Shown here piece after piece: positions 12,100-21,249 of a stretch of DNA of 64,000 bases. The notes under the pieces were generated by a model. The model made no database searches and had not been told where the DNA came from. It saw only the letters and a list, made by a program, of their open reading frames with translations. A program made the position numbers and the translations under genes. Source of the stretch: Knoxdaviesia capensis (Eukaryota; Ascomycota; Sordariomycetes; Microascales; Gondwanamycetaceae); the NCBI GenBank assembly GCA_001510575.1, contig LNGK01000003.1:1739741-1803740 (forward strand), read 5' to 3'. Position 1 is the stretch's first letter, and the number at the start of each line of letters is the position of its first letter.

Positions 12100-12951
12100 T
12101 TAAAACCAAGCAACGGTCCACAGGGCCGGCAGGTTGGGCCACTTCTCCTGCCACGCGGCCAGAATGTCCGGCACCCGCTCGTCAAACGACCCGCGCGCGG
12201 CCGCCGACCCGCCATCAAACGCGGCCGCGCCGACGGCCGCGCGCTCCTCCTGCGCGGCGCGGTTCAGCGCGTCGGCCAGCTCGAGGATGCCCTGGCCGCC
12301 GACAGTCGCCTCCTCGCGGTTGTCCCGGATGTCGACGTTGAACACGTGCACGGGGCGGTTGAGCGGCGCGCCGCGCGACAGCAGGTCGTCGACCACCGCG
12401 TCCCAGCAGCGCTCCTCGCACGTGAACACCACGTCGACCACGCCGCCCTCCAGCCCCGCGCTGCCGCGGTCGCCCGCGTGGTCCAGCCGCGGCACCCCCA
12501 CCGCCCAGTCCTGCCACCGCTCCGGGCCCCACTTCACCCCGCGGTTGCGCTCCAGCATGCTCAGCAGCCCGTTCGCCCGGTACAGCCGCGGGTCCTTCGC
12601 CTCCAGCTCCTTGTATATGCTGTCGTACGACGTCTTGTTGAACTGGTACACGTTCGGCTGCGTGATCGTCGGGCCCGGGAGCCGCACCAGCGAGCCCGTG
12701 CCAAACGATATTACTGGGTAATTGGATTGCGACAGTCGAAGGTGAGCTTCCATCGATCTGGACAAACGCAATGAACATCTTAGGTTAGCTATCAAGGGAC
12801 CACAACGTCGGAGCTACGGGGCAGCCGATGCATCATACCTGTTCTGATTACTGGCGCAGACAGTGCAGAACTTCAACTTGAAGCCCTCTTGGTCACCAGC
12901 CTCGCCATTTTGCGTTTGGCCAGCCGCAGCCACGCCATTCACCGCCTCCAT
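12100..12951 (-). CDS. ssu72: Ssu72-like RNA polymerase II CTD Ser5/Ser7 phosphatase
   Basis: Nuclear phosphatase of the cleavage and polyadenylation complex that removes Ser5-P from the Pol II C-terminal domain. Two exons, 12951-12839 and 12757-12100; intron 12758-12838 (GTATGA donor, GCTAACC branch, CAG acceptor); 256 aa. The N-terminal strand KLKFCTVCASNQNRSMEAH carries the low-molecular-weight-phosphatase P-loop C-x5-R-S (C32 ASNQN R38 S39). Further family landmarks: SFGTGS..RLPGP, PNVY.F..TSYD, TCEERCWD, and VFNVDIRDNREEA with the conserved Asp. The intron splits the codon of the catalytic-loop Arg. The C-terminal part has an Ala/Gly-rich insertion (about 205-235) not present in yeast or animal Ssu72, so the protein is longer than the usual 195-210 aa. 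It ends in TVAWF*, like the aromatic end of relatives. Confidence 0.95.
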
Positions 12952-13485
12952 TATCGCCTCCAGAGACTCTATCTCAGCGGCTTCAATCTAGACGTCGGTG
13001 GCTCTAGCGGAAATTGGCTAACAGGCTTTCTCTAATTTAAAAAGTGCTTCAGAAGGTTAGCTGGAGCACAAGCTATTGGCAATGGGCAAGCTTCAAATAA
13101 TGGAAAGGTAATGTTTTCGTGATCAGGATTTTGCGTATACGGTATGTTGAGTGTCACCATAGAATATCAGACAGCTCCAATAAGTAATCTCATCATGGAA
13201 AACATAGGAAGGGGAAGAACGAAGACAGAGTCTACACTTACAGTCACGATTGTCCTGCATCACACGTCACACACTCGTCGTCATGCGATGGCAGGAAAGT
13301 TTTTGTCGAGTACAAAATAAAGGAAGAAAGTTGTGGAGGCAAACAACTTCTCGGAAGCCAGCAACAAAAGATTTTCCTGCCCACATAGTAATGTGCGTTA
13401 CATAAGACAGATGCAAGAAGAGTGGGGCTCGTCTAGCGTGGACTATGTATAGACCAAAACAGTTTGTGACCTCGGCAGATATCCA
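12952..13485. other. Intergenic: ssu72 promoter and tRNA 5' flank
   Basis: No coding ORF. Upstream region of ssu72 on the minus strand and 5' flank of the tRNA on the plus strand; no clear TATA box. Confidence 0.45.
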
Positions 13486-13573
13486 GGGCCGATGGTCTAG
13501 TGGTATGATTTTCGCTTTGCAGGACACCTCCTGAGATTGTGAAAGGTCGGGGGTTCGATCCCCTCTCGGTCCA
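13486..13573 (+). tRNA. Intron-containing tRNA, UGC anticodon (Ala) on a tRNA-Pro-like body
   Basis: 88 nt folding as a cloverleaf. Acceptor GGGCCGA pairs with TCGGTCC (13566-13572) and includes a G3:U70 wobble; discriminator is A73. The D arm GTCTAGTGGTATGAT is as in yeast tRNA-Pro. Anticodon stem TTCGC/GTGAA; T arm GGGGG-TTCGATC-CCCTC. A box TGGTCTAGTGG and B box GGTTCGATCC are both intact. The anticodon loop holds a 16-nt extra segment; taking the canonical 37/38 intron gives loop TTTGCA^T with anticodon TGC (Ala). The segment CAGG-ACACCT-CCTG can form the anticodon-intron helix needed for splicing. A T6 run at 13597-13602 would end Pol III transcription. Compared with yeast tRNA-Pro(UGG) the stem differences are C-to-T and G-to-A changes, so a decayed copy is the alternative. 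Confidence 0.65.
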
Positions 13574-13596
13574 CTTCATGTCTGAGATATCGCAAC

Positions 13597-13602
13597 TTTT
13601 TT
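13597..13602 (+). terminator. Pol III T-run terminator
   Basis: Six T residues, 24 nt after the tRNA discriminator base; the usual RNA polymerase III stop. Confidence 0.6.
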
Positions 13603-13961
13603 GGAGTTTTGGGGGTCGAGAATGGCCCAAGGTTCCGAGCTCTTTGCCTAGTAGAGTTCTGCTCATACTAACAGCAAATACCTGACAGTTTCCCCAGCCA
13701 AAGCTACGTTCAGTTTTAGTTGGCGACATCACCGCCTTCTATTTACTCTAGGCCAGGGTTAGGGTCCATACACTTCGTCTTCATCCGCCCTATATCAGCA
13801 CAACTGACTTTGCATCGTCGATTTCATGATTCACCACTTCACAATATTGCTCCTCTCGACAACGGCGTGTTGGGATTCGAGAGGCTCTGAATCACCACTA
13901 GCTATCAGCAGCTAAGTTTCTGTCAATGAATCATGCACCTTTTATGGATTCTGGGCATCTA

Positions 13962-13968
13962 TAAATAA
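13962..13968 (+). promoter_or_regulatory. Possible TATA box (CTATAAATA)
   Basis: Sits about 120 bp before the first coding-like stretch of the broken frame at 14080-14894 and is followed by CT-rich sequence, as in fungal promoters. Function inferred. Confidence 0.35.
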
Positions 13969-14079
13969 GAGCTCATGGGAACAAACTTCTTCCTCTTCTC
14001 CCCCTCTCCGTCCGTCTTTCTTTCTCTAAACTCATCGATCACTCTAACTAACTTCTTAACTATAAAACCTCTAACCACC

Positions 14080-14894
14080 TCTGCCTCGAGGAGTTCAGCC
14101 TCGACCTCGACCCCGCGCACTATCTGCCGGTGGTACTGTTGACGGCTTCTGCGTGCTAAAGCCCAACAGCCAAATACCCAAGTCCCTCTGCATTGGACGA
14201 ATACAAAGCACCGCATAAACTCCCCGGTGGGACCATCGTCGCCAGTCTCGACGATGGCGAAATAGATTTAGACCGGGACATCATCCACAAGGACATGGAA
14301 GCCATCTTCACCATCGCTCGGGACGTCTTGTTGCCGTGGTTATTACCAAGCGATTTTCGTATCTGATCAGCAAAAGTCCCCGGTACGACTTGACTTTCAC
14401 GACGCAACCATATATCCTTCTCGACACATCTCTAGAAGATCCCACCATGGAATATCACCAGCTCAGCATCTCCGCCAAAGATGCCAAGTCCGGCCCTGGA
14501 ATGGCCCTGCATTACACGCAAGTTGCCCAAGCATCTGCTCTGCTTGTCCATGCTATGAACGCTGTGGAAATCCCCGTAGTCCCGGGGGTTGACACGGCGC
14601 CATATTCACTCCCTCTCAAGCCGAGTGTTCGGGGGGGACGGCGCCGGCGTAACCCTACAAAGGCAGAAGGCAACGGGAGCTCTGCTCTTCAGCGTGTTTA
14701 CGCAGCCTCGCCAACAATTGACCGTCGACTGTGGCGTGGATGCGGCATCGATCCCGCTGTATCTTTCCAGCGCCGTTGGCGCGCTGGTCAAGATCCAGCT
14801 TTCTGCCCATGGGTACACTCGAGTAGCGAACCCGGACGAGAGCCAGTTCGCTTCAGAGATGCAGCATGTCTTGTTCCAACTAGAGGTACTGTAA
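14080..14894 (+). pseudogene. Frame-broken unknown protein-coding relic
   Basis: Three coding-like stretches on the + strand lie in sequence but in different frames. Frame A (from 14199) reads LPGGTIVASLDDGEIDLDRD and on to FTIARDVL, with a stop at about 14363. Frame B (about 14310-14640) reads VITKRFSYLISKSPRYDLTF, then TMEYHQLSISAKDAKSGPGM and on to GVDTAPYSLPLKPS. Frame A resumes after a run of seven G (14632-14638) with GVTLQRQKATGALLFSVFTQ up to MQHVLFQLEVL and TAA. The two shifts compensate, as expected from two single-base indels in one gene. An upstream piece (FSLDLDPAHYLPVVLLTAS, about 14090-14150) ends in a stop. I do not recognise the family. Real decay and sequencing error at the G run are both possible; an intron cannot be excluded for the first shift. 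Confidence 0.4.
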
Positions 14895-15925
14895 ATATCA
14901 ACATCCGAATGCCGTATGGCGAGTTATGATTCTGGTTTGACGACTTGTAAGGAATTATTGCTAGTAATTGCCTGCCTTGGTAAAGGGGGCATGCTACGCA
15001 TTGGACCGGAAAGAGAGAATAATCTAGTGTATAAAATCTAGTTGTTAGCCGAAGGTTAGAACTCTCGCCACATACAACTGGGGCGGGTTTTCTGCTAGAG
15101 ACCCGGAGACTCGATCCAAAGGCGAAGCCCTCTTTTTGGGAATGAGGGTTAAAAAAACCTTATCCAAAGGATGTCTACACACTACGAGGCAAATGTGTAA
15201 AGCGTGTCAAATCAGACACCAAACTACCGCTCAAGAAGATCATGGTTCTCTGGGTTGTCGTCATTTTCGATTCATCGTCCAGGTACTCGGATAGGAAACC
15301 AATAGAGGAGGGAGGGGCATGTTTGAGAACAGCTAGAAGGGATCTGGACGTCCTGGCTTGTTTCATTTTCCCAGCTCATTCGGCTGAGTCTCCGTGACTT
15401 ACACGAGGATCCCTGGCGGACTGATCGACACATCTTTCATGGTATACCTACAACTTGCAAGGTCACAAATGGGTGCTGTATTGGTCTACAGGGGCACAAC
15501 AGGACGGAGGCATCTAATACGAGGAATAACCAGGAGGATTAGCTTGCGAGCAACCTGGAGATCACACAATATGATCGGTGAATATATGCATGCTCTTTTA
15601 TTTCCAGACCTGTGGTGAAAAGGGCACGTGTGATGTCGGAGATCGGCACTCTTGTCCCTCCCGGCTTTGCGACAGCAGACCAAGTGTCAGGGGGATCTCT
15701 CAGTTGAAGAGATTCGATGTATTCGTGCAAGAAGACGCATGGCTGGGTATACTTATGCATCTTTATCAACATCTGGTTCGGTCGTACAGCGAAATGTTTG
15801 CATTGTCATTTCACACTAATCGTCTGGGCTAGGTAAGTCATCTATGAGGAGGCCACCCCGCGCTTAATGCCGTCGCTTAGTTATCTTATCTGATCTTGTC
15901 TTCCACGACGTCGTCGCCTGTCTTT

Positions 15926-15994
15926 CTGGCACGATATACTATTGATCCTTGGTTGCAACCTGGCACAATATATTATTGACACTTGATTGCAATC
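15926..15994. repeat. 34-bp imperfect tandem duplication
   Basis: Two adjacent units start CTGGCACGATATACTATTGA and CTGGCACAATATATTATTGA and continue to TTGGTTGCAAC and TTGATTGCAAT. Most mismatches are C/T or G/A transitions. The repeat lies about 330 bp upstream of the orphan membrane-protein start. Confidence 0.75.
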
Positions 15995-16007
15995 GTCTGA
16001 CGGATCT

Positions 16008-16016
16008 CTATATAAC
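16008..16016 (+). promoter_or_regulatory. TATA-like element CTATATAAC
   Basis: First of two TATA-like sites before the membrane protein at 16327; the other, TATAAT, is at 16211-16216, 111 bp from the ATG. Confidence 0.35.
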
Positions 16017-16306
16017 GGTCTTTCTCCCTCCTGACACGATAGCTCCGGGAGACCCCGCCATGGGCAGTCAGGCCGGGCCGGGTGTAAGTGCAAGAGTGCT
16101 ATCTTAGTCAACAGAGAATCGTGGAAGTGTCCGCCATGGCCGTCTTCAGAAACTCTCCTCATTCCCCCTCTTTCCCCTCTCGCAACGGACTGACTCCTCA
16201 CAATTCTTGATATAATCCCACCCTCTGTCCTCCCGTCGGAGGTTTCTCTCTTCACCACTTCCCCATCCTTCTCTCCAGCCACCGCAAAAAGAAACACCGC
16301 TCCGGA

Positions 16307-16325
16307 TTTTTTTTTTTAAAAAAAA
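16307..16325 (+). promoter_or_regulatory. T11A8 tract abutting the start codon
   Basis: Eleven T followed by eight A end one base before the ATG region at 16327. In RNA this is a self-complementary U/A stem touching the initiation codon; an effect on translation is inference. Confidence 0.5.
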
Positions 16326-16326
16326 T

Positions 16327-17115
16327 ATGTCGTCCACTCTCCAGCACGGGCCGTTCGGACGGTACAGCAGCAGCTGGTCAGACACCGACAGCTGGACCAC
16401 CTCGTTCGGGTCGTCGGAGCTCTTTTCCGACGACTCCGACCTGGATAGCGACGACTCCAGAGCCGGCAAGGTGGCCGCCGTGCTGAACTCCTGGAAGGCC
16501 ACCTTCAGACGGGACGTCCGCCAGCACATGGCCGACGCGAACAACGACCTGCGCGATGACATCTACGCGGAGCTCGATGGCCTGCGCCGCGAGGTGCGGG
16601 CCGGCCAGCGGGACACTGCCGCGAAGGTGGCCGCGCTGTGCACGCTGATGCAGCAGGCCGCGCAGACACCGGGTGCCTCGGCCGAGGAGACCGGATCAGG
16701 CCCCCGGACGGCGCCAAGCGAGAGCGGCGCCGCGGGACATCTGCGCACAGCCCACGACAACATGCAGTGCATTATCGCGTCGGCCGTGTCAGCAACTGTG
16801 TGGTGTGCCGGCGTCGCCATGATCATGGACAGACGCATCAGCAACTTCGCCGTCGTCAACCAGGACAGGAATGCCGCCATCTGCGCGCTGTTTGCGGTGT
16901 CCCTGAGCGCCATGCTCTGGGCGCTGTGCTTCGTTCGGAGCCGGCCCTCGCGCGTGGTGGCTTTCGCGCAGGTGCTGGTGTTCGCGACGGCGCTGGCTAC
17001 CGACAAAGTCCAGATGCAAGGTCTCGCGGCCCGGTTTGGAGGCATGGGGGTGGCGATGCTGTGTGTTGGTGTCGCGTCGGTTATCAACGTGGCGGCGCAG
17101 TTGTGTGCTATGTAG
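16327..17115 (+). CDS. Orphan membrane protein, four predicted helices
   Basis: 262-aa protein without recognised family. Residues 1-45 are Ser/Asp-rich and acidic (SDDSDLDSDDS), likely disordered and phosphorylatable. Residues 46-115 form an amphipathic, possibly coiled helix (KVAAVLNSWKATFRRDVRQH and following). A Ser/Gly/Pro linker leads to four hydrophobic segments at about 147-167, 182-203, 210-225 and 238-258, with short charged loops (MDRRIS, FVRSRPSR). No signal peptide, so the acidic N-terminus probably faces the cytosol. Strong GC3 bias supports a real single-exon gene. The ATG comes right after a T11A8 tract that could form a hairpin in the leader. Function unknown; topology resembles small DUF-type membrane proteins of filamentous fungi. 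Confidence 0.7.
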   Translation: MSSTLQHGPFGRYSSSWSDTDSWTTSFGSSELFSDDSDLDSDDSRAGKVAAVLNSWKATFRRDVRQHMADANNDLRDDIYAELDGLRREVRAGQRDTAAKVAALCTLMQQAAQTPGASAEETGSGPRTAPSESGAAGHLRTAHDNMQCIIASAVSATVWCAGVAMIMDRRISNFAVVNQDRNAAICALFAVSLSAMLWALCFVRSRPSRVVAFAQVLVFATALATDKVQMQGLAARFGGMGVAMLCVGVASVINVAAQLCAM

Positions 17116-17427
17116 ATAGAGATTGGTAGTTCTGCAGACCTTTAGAGAGTTATAGGCACCACACCGATCCTCCTACCCAAGAGAGGCCATGGCACGCGAA
17201 GCCCCTAACAAAATTTCTTGCTCTTGATGACTTCACCAGTAGAAAGCAGACGCAAGCCGTCGTCCAAACAATTCTGAGGTGGCCGCTCCCAGTTGAGAAC
17301 GACACGCCCTTCTCTCTCACGATTCGAATAATGTCTGACCAATCGTCATAAGAAGCGAGAACCTGCTGCCCATTTATGCCCGGAAGAGAGCGGGTCATCT
17401 GAGGTGGATTCGGCTGGGCCGACGAAG
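17116..17427. other. Intergenic, with a coding-like stretch on the minus strand
   Basis: On the minus strand 17398-17210 shows two overlapping protein-like frames (VLASYDDWSDIIRIVREKGV; NWERPPQNCLDDGLRLLSTG) broken against each other. Could be a decayed exon; no family recognised. Confidence 0.25.
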
Positions 17428-17786
17428 ATGCTGAATGGCAACATCATCATCACCATCATCATGCTGCTCTCCATTACAACACTCCTGGAACCACCCGGCT
17501 CTGGTCCTAGTCAGCAGTATGCCAGGTGAAAGGCCCTCTAACAAGGATGTCTCCGGTCAGAGTAAAGTACCTCGATTCGCTGTCAATCAAGGTGCCTTAT
17601 GAGTTGAGGCATGGAAGGTGTTTGACGTTCGAGGGAAACAAGTGCCCGGCTTCTGTTGGAGGCGAATGCGTGCGTTGGGATGCAGGCTGGTCGCAGTGCC
17701 GCCGGCCGGCCCCGTGCCGCGCCAAAAAGCGGCGGTCTCCTACAACAGCACAAGTGACAGCGCGACCACGTGACAACCTACGTTAA
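17428..17786 (+). CDS. Candidate small cysteine-rich secreted protein (tentative two-exon model)
   Basis: Exon 1 at 17428-17516, intron 17517-17560 (GTATGC donor, CTCTAAC branch, GTCAG acceptor, 44 nt), exon 2 at 17561-17786; 104 aa. Exon 1 encodes a hydrophobic N-terminus (MLNGNIIITIIMLLSITTLL) that reads as a signal peptide. Exon 2 encodes a mature part with five Cys in about 35 residues (GRC, NKC, GEC, SQC, APC) and a basic tail. All three splice signals agree with the single frame-compatible join. Weak points: the intron is near the lower size limit for fungi, the Ile-rich start comes from an ATC microsatellite, and the C-terminus (CRAKKRRSPTTAQ) looks less constrained. No family recognised. 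Confidence 0.3.
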
Positions 17787-19030
17787 CAGAGCATGGCATC
17801 GTGAAGGTGAACAACACAGTGGCATCTGCTTTCGGGCGGTTAGTGTTTCCTTTTTGTTTCCTGCGAAAGAACAAGTTGACACATCAGACACATGGAAAGG
17901 ACAGAACACAAAGTTTGACAGGCAGGCCAAACGATGAATGGACGAATCGGAAGATAAGAAAGAGACGAGGGAAAAGGGGGCAAAACAAAAAGCCGCCGTG
18001 GTTGGGTTGGGCGGCAGCGCGGTGCTGGAATAGGCGCCACGGAACCGCTGGGGACAGAGGAGACGGGCGGTTAAAGCAAGACGGTCACCAGAAACTGGAT
18101 GGCGGAGATGGGAATTTAATGCGGTGTGGGCTCTGGGAAGAGGAAAAAAGAACAGCTACCTGCAAGGTTATAAGACCTGGTGCGATGATCTTCGGTGTCA
18201 GATATATACAGAAGCACGACACCGACTTCTTTATCTCTATTCCATGCCATGCCCGAATCAGGGCCATGTAATATATATATATATATATATATATATCGTG
18301 GGGGCTATAGTAACTGGGGGAAAAAAAACCGAAGATTAAAAAAATTAGGTGCAGGCATATAAAACAGGGGGTTTTTTTCCTTGATTAATTCGCAAGACTT
18401 CCAGGGGCTGAGAAGGCTGTGTCTGGACTGCGGCCCTCACTAATTCTGGAGAGTCGGTCGGTCATTCACAAGATGCAGGCTGCAGGCTGCAGGCGGGCAG
18501 TTTCAGAGATGCAGCTGGAGCGTTGTTCCGGAGTCGTGATAGACAGAGACACATCTACACCGGCAAAGTATTCCTTGTCTCTCCGGAGATCAGCCATACA
18601 TCAGACATCAGTGTAATACGTACATACAGTACCTCTGAGTTACATGACTTCCCTTATAGACCAAGAACAACTTTGAGAATTTATCCCATGTTGGGCCCCT
18701 TGTTCCTGTCAAAGCTTGTGAGCTACCTATAGCGGACCCGGGGAATAAAAAAAAGAGACGACGACGAAGAGGAACGCAAGAGTTAGCGGATGGTAGTGCT
18801 GATGCGGTGTGGCTAGCAGGACTGCTAACAGACCTTAGCATGTCCCCTGTCGCGATATCGTTCTAAACAACAAAGGAAAGAGACGAGGGATGTCTCGATA
18901 GATGCATATTCATTGAGTTCGTGGAATGTTCAGGAAAGAGTCGCAGAAAGGGAAAAAAAGAAGGAGGGAAGGAGCAATCCGGTCGTGTGCTTGCCATCTT
19001 TGAAAACCAGGGGTCAGTTGGGTTTTATAT
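17787..19030. other. Intergenic with AT microsatellite
   Basis: No supported gene. Contains (TA)14 at 18269-18296, three copies of CTGCAGG around 18475-18495 and a GTAC-type motif at 18621-18633. Confidence 0.5.
18269..18296. repeat. (TA)14 dinucleotide repeat
   Basis: Uninterrupted TA/AT run of 28 bp in non-coding DNA. Confidence 0.95.
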
Positions 19031-21249
19031 GTAGTCTGGATGACTGTTCCTTGTTTTCTCCTCGCTGATATGATCGTCTCCTCTCTTCGTCCCATCTCCT
19101 CTCACTTCCGATTTGTCCTTTTTTTCCCTCTCCCGTCGGACTATCTCCATTTTACGTTTCGTTGTCTCACAATCACACATTACTTAGAATATTATGAAGA
19201 CCGAAGAGAACGAATACAGACTTCCTTTTCTTGCCTGCTCCCACGTTGGTGGCCAACCTGTCATCGGTCCCTGATTCAACGAACCGCCGCCGTCCACGGG
19301 TCGGAACAAGAACAACGTTGGAAATAGCCCGTTGGAGGCGATACACGCTCGCTAAAACAGCTTCGTCGACACACTACTGTACGTCTACAGGTTAACCGAT
19401 GCAACCAAGAGACAGCTGGTGCTCAGTGACCATCGCTGCCTCTCTCTCTCCCCTCACCACCATCATCACCAACACCACAAGAACGAAGCATCTCTCGACA
19501 GTATAGCCCGCCATCGCCATCTTCCACCATCATCATCTTATCATCACCACCATCACCAGCTTCAAACCCCAGTCGAGGCCCTGTGCAGAGTCTCTCTCTC
19601 AGTCACCCCTGCTGCTGCCCGTGCCCTGCCCTGCCCTGGTTTGGCGTTATATTACTGCCATCATCTTTTCTCCTTCCTACGACACTCTCGCTTCCTTCTT
19701 TTTTCCCTCCCCCGCTGCTGTCGCCCTGGCTTTTCACCCATGTTCTTCTAATTTTACCCACAAGCCAAAAAACTGATACACACAAAATCCATCTCGTTGT
19801 CTGGTTACCATTTTTGTGCCGTTTCCTCTCGCCTTTTTTTCACCCTCCCACACACCTCGTCGCACCCAATCTTTTCCCACAGTACGACCCGATCCTGCCT
19901 AGAACAACCCCCAGCGTTCCATTGGCCGTGTTTTTCTGTTATCTCCAAGACTCCCGGCTTCTTTTTCTAACCGTCGCTCCATTCTCGTGAACTCTCAGTC
20001 GTCGTCTCATACCAACATCAAAACACCTTCAATCTCGTGTTCTTTCCCCGCTTCAAAAACCACCAACAAGCGACCATCCGACTTTTGCTTCAACTAGCCA
20101 AAAACCACTACGCTGCGACTACAAATCAAGTCGTCACACTAAAGAAGGCGTTCTTCTGCCCAGTTGGGAAAGTCGGAAACCTGAAGCGTGGGACTCAGTT
20201 ATGGGCCGTGTTCGAGATCCGCCAATTCGTCCTTGTCTGTGTTGAATCCTGCCGCACCGTTTCTATCGTCGTCTATTTCTCTCCCTTTCCCGCTCTCTCT
20301 TTTTCTCGTTTCTGCGCTTAGTTTCAACCGCCCGAACCCCAAAACCTGTGCAACCCTTCTTTATCCAACTGGTTTATTTTATCTATCTTCTCTCGCATCC
20401 CACTTCCGCTTCGTCTTCCGCTCCCGATTTTCCTGTTTTTTTTTTTTTTACCATCTCGTCGAACCACTTCTTCAACCTCGACCACTACTACTCGGCCCGC
20501 CACTTTTAATCGTCCTCGTCCTTTTTCCGCTTCTTGTCTTTTCTCTTCCTCTTTTCTCTTCTCTTGTTCGCTTGATCACCTGAGTGTGGCTGGGGGACCT
20601 TTTTGGCTTTCTCTTCGGTCTATTCATTCTTCTGTTTCTTTCTTCACACTCCTTCACGGATTCTATTTGAAATCGAATCTTGATTCATCACCCATATCGT
20701 CTTCTTTAGAGCGGCTCTCTCCCAAAACTCCTTCTCTTTACGCCCGTCCTGCTCGACTCATCTTCTTCGCCGAATTTCTTCTCCGACTCTCTTTGCGACT
20801 GGTCAAGCGCTGGCGCCCATCCGTCTGACGATCCCCATTCACCGTTGATATTTTCGCGTCCACCTCGGAAGGGCTCTGTGTTCGATTCTCCGTCGCGAGA
20901 ACGTCGCCGTGAACGTGCCTTTGTCCTTTCTCGCCCTTTTTATTGTGCGATATAATTCCTATCGGAAACTGTCATTCCTGCCGAGACGACGTTTATATCA
21001 TTCTATCGCCCAAGCTGGTGATGCGGACAGACACTGGATCCCGTAATTTCCTTGTCTTGTTTTGATTTTCCCCGTTTGCCTCGACCTGGGTCTATCAACA
21101 TTGCCATTTTGTTTTTTCTTCGCCCCCTCCATAGTATCAGTTTCGGTCTTCGTTATTTTCCCCGTGTATGACTGCTGCTGCTAACTCACTTGGCGTTGCT
21201 CTTCCTCCCAACCCGCACTTATCTCTCAACTGTTTCCCCGCACACACCG
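19031..21249 (+). promoter_or_regulatory. Long pyrimidine-rich leader/promoter of the SH3 gene
   Basis: More than 2 kb with CT-rich composition on the coding strand (TCTCTCTCTC, CTTTTTC and CATCATCACC clusters) leading straight to the ATG at 21250. Likely promoter plus a long 5' UTR. Several short upstream ATGs could act as uORFs. No TATA box stands out and leader introns cannot be ruled out. Confidence 0.45.

Larger units (their letters stand above)
14895..16326. other. Intergenic with short coding-like fragments on the minus strand
   Basis: On the minus strand, 15366-15175 (63 aa from an ATG, with IGFLSEYLDDESKMTTTQRT) and 15772-15539 (with ESLQLRDPPDTWSAVAKP) look somewhat protein-like but match nothing I know and have no clear splice link. 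They may be remnants. A 34-bp tandem duplication lies at 15926-15994. Confidence 0.3.

Noticed and set aside
21190..21249. Extra 20 codons before the SH3 gene start
   Set aside because: That extension begins with TTG, not ATG; the first ATG in frame is at 21250, in good context.
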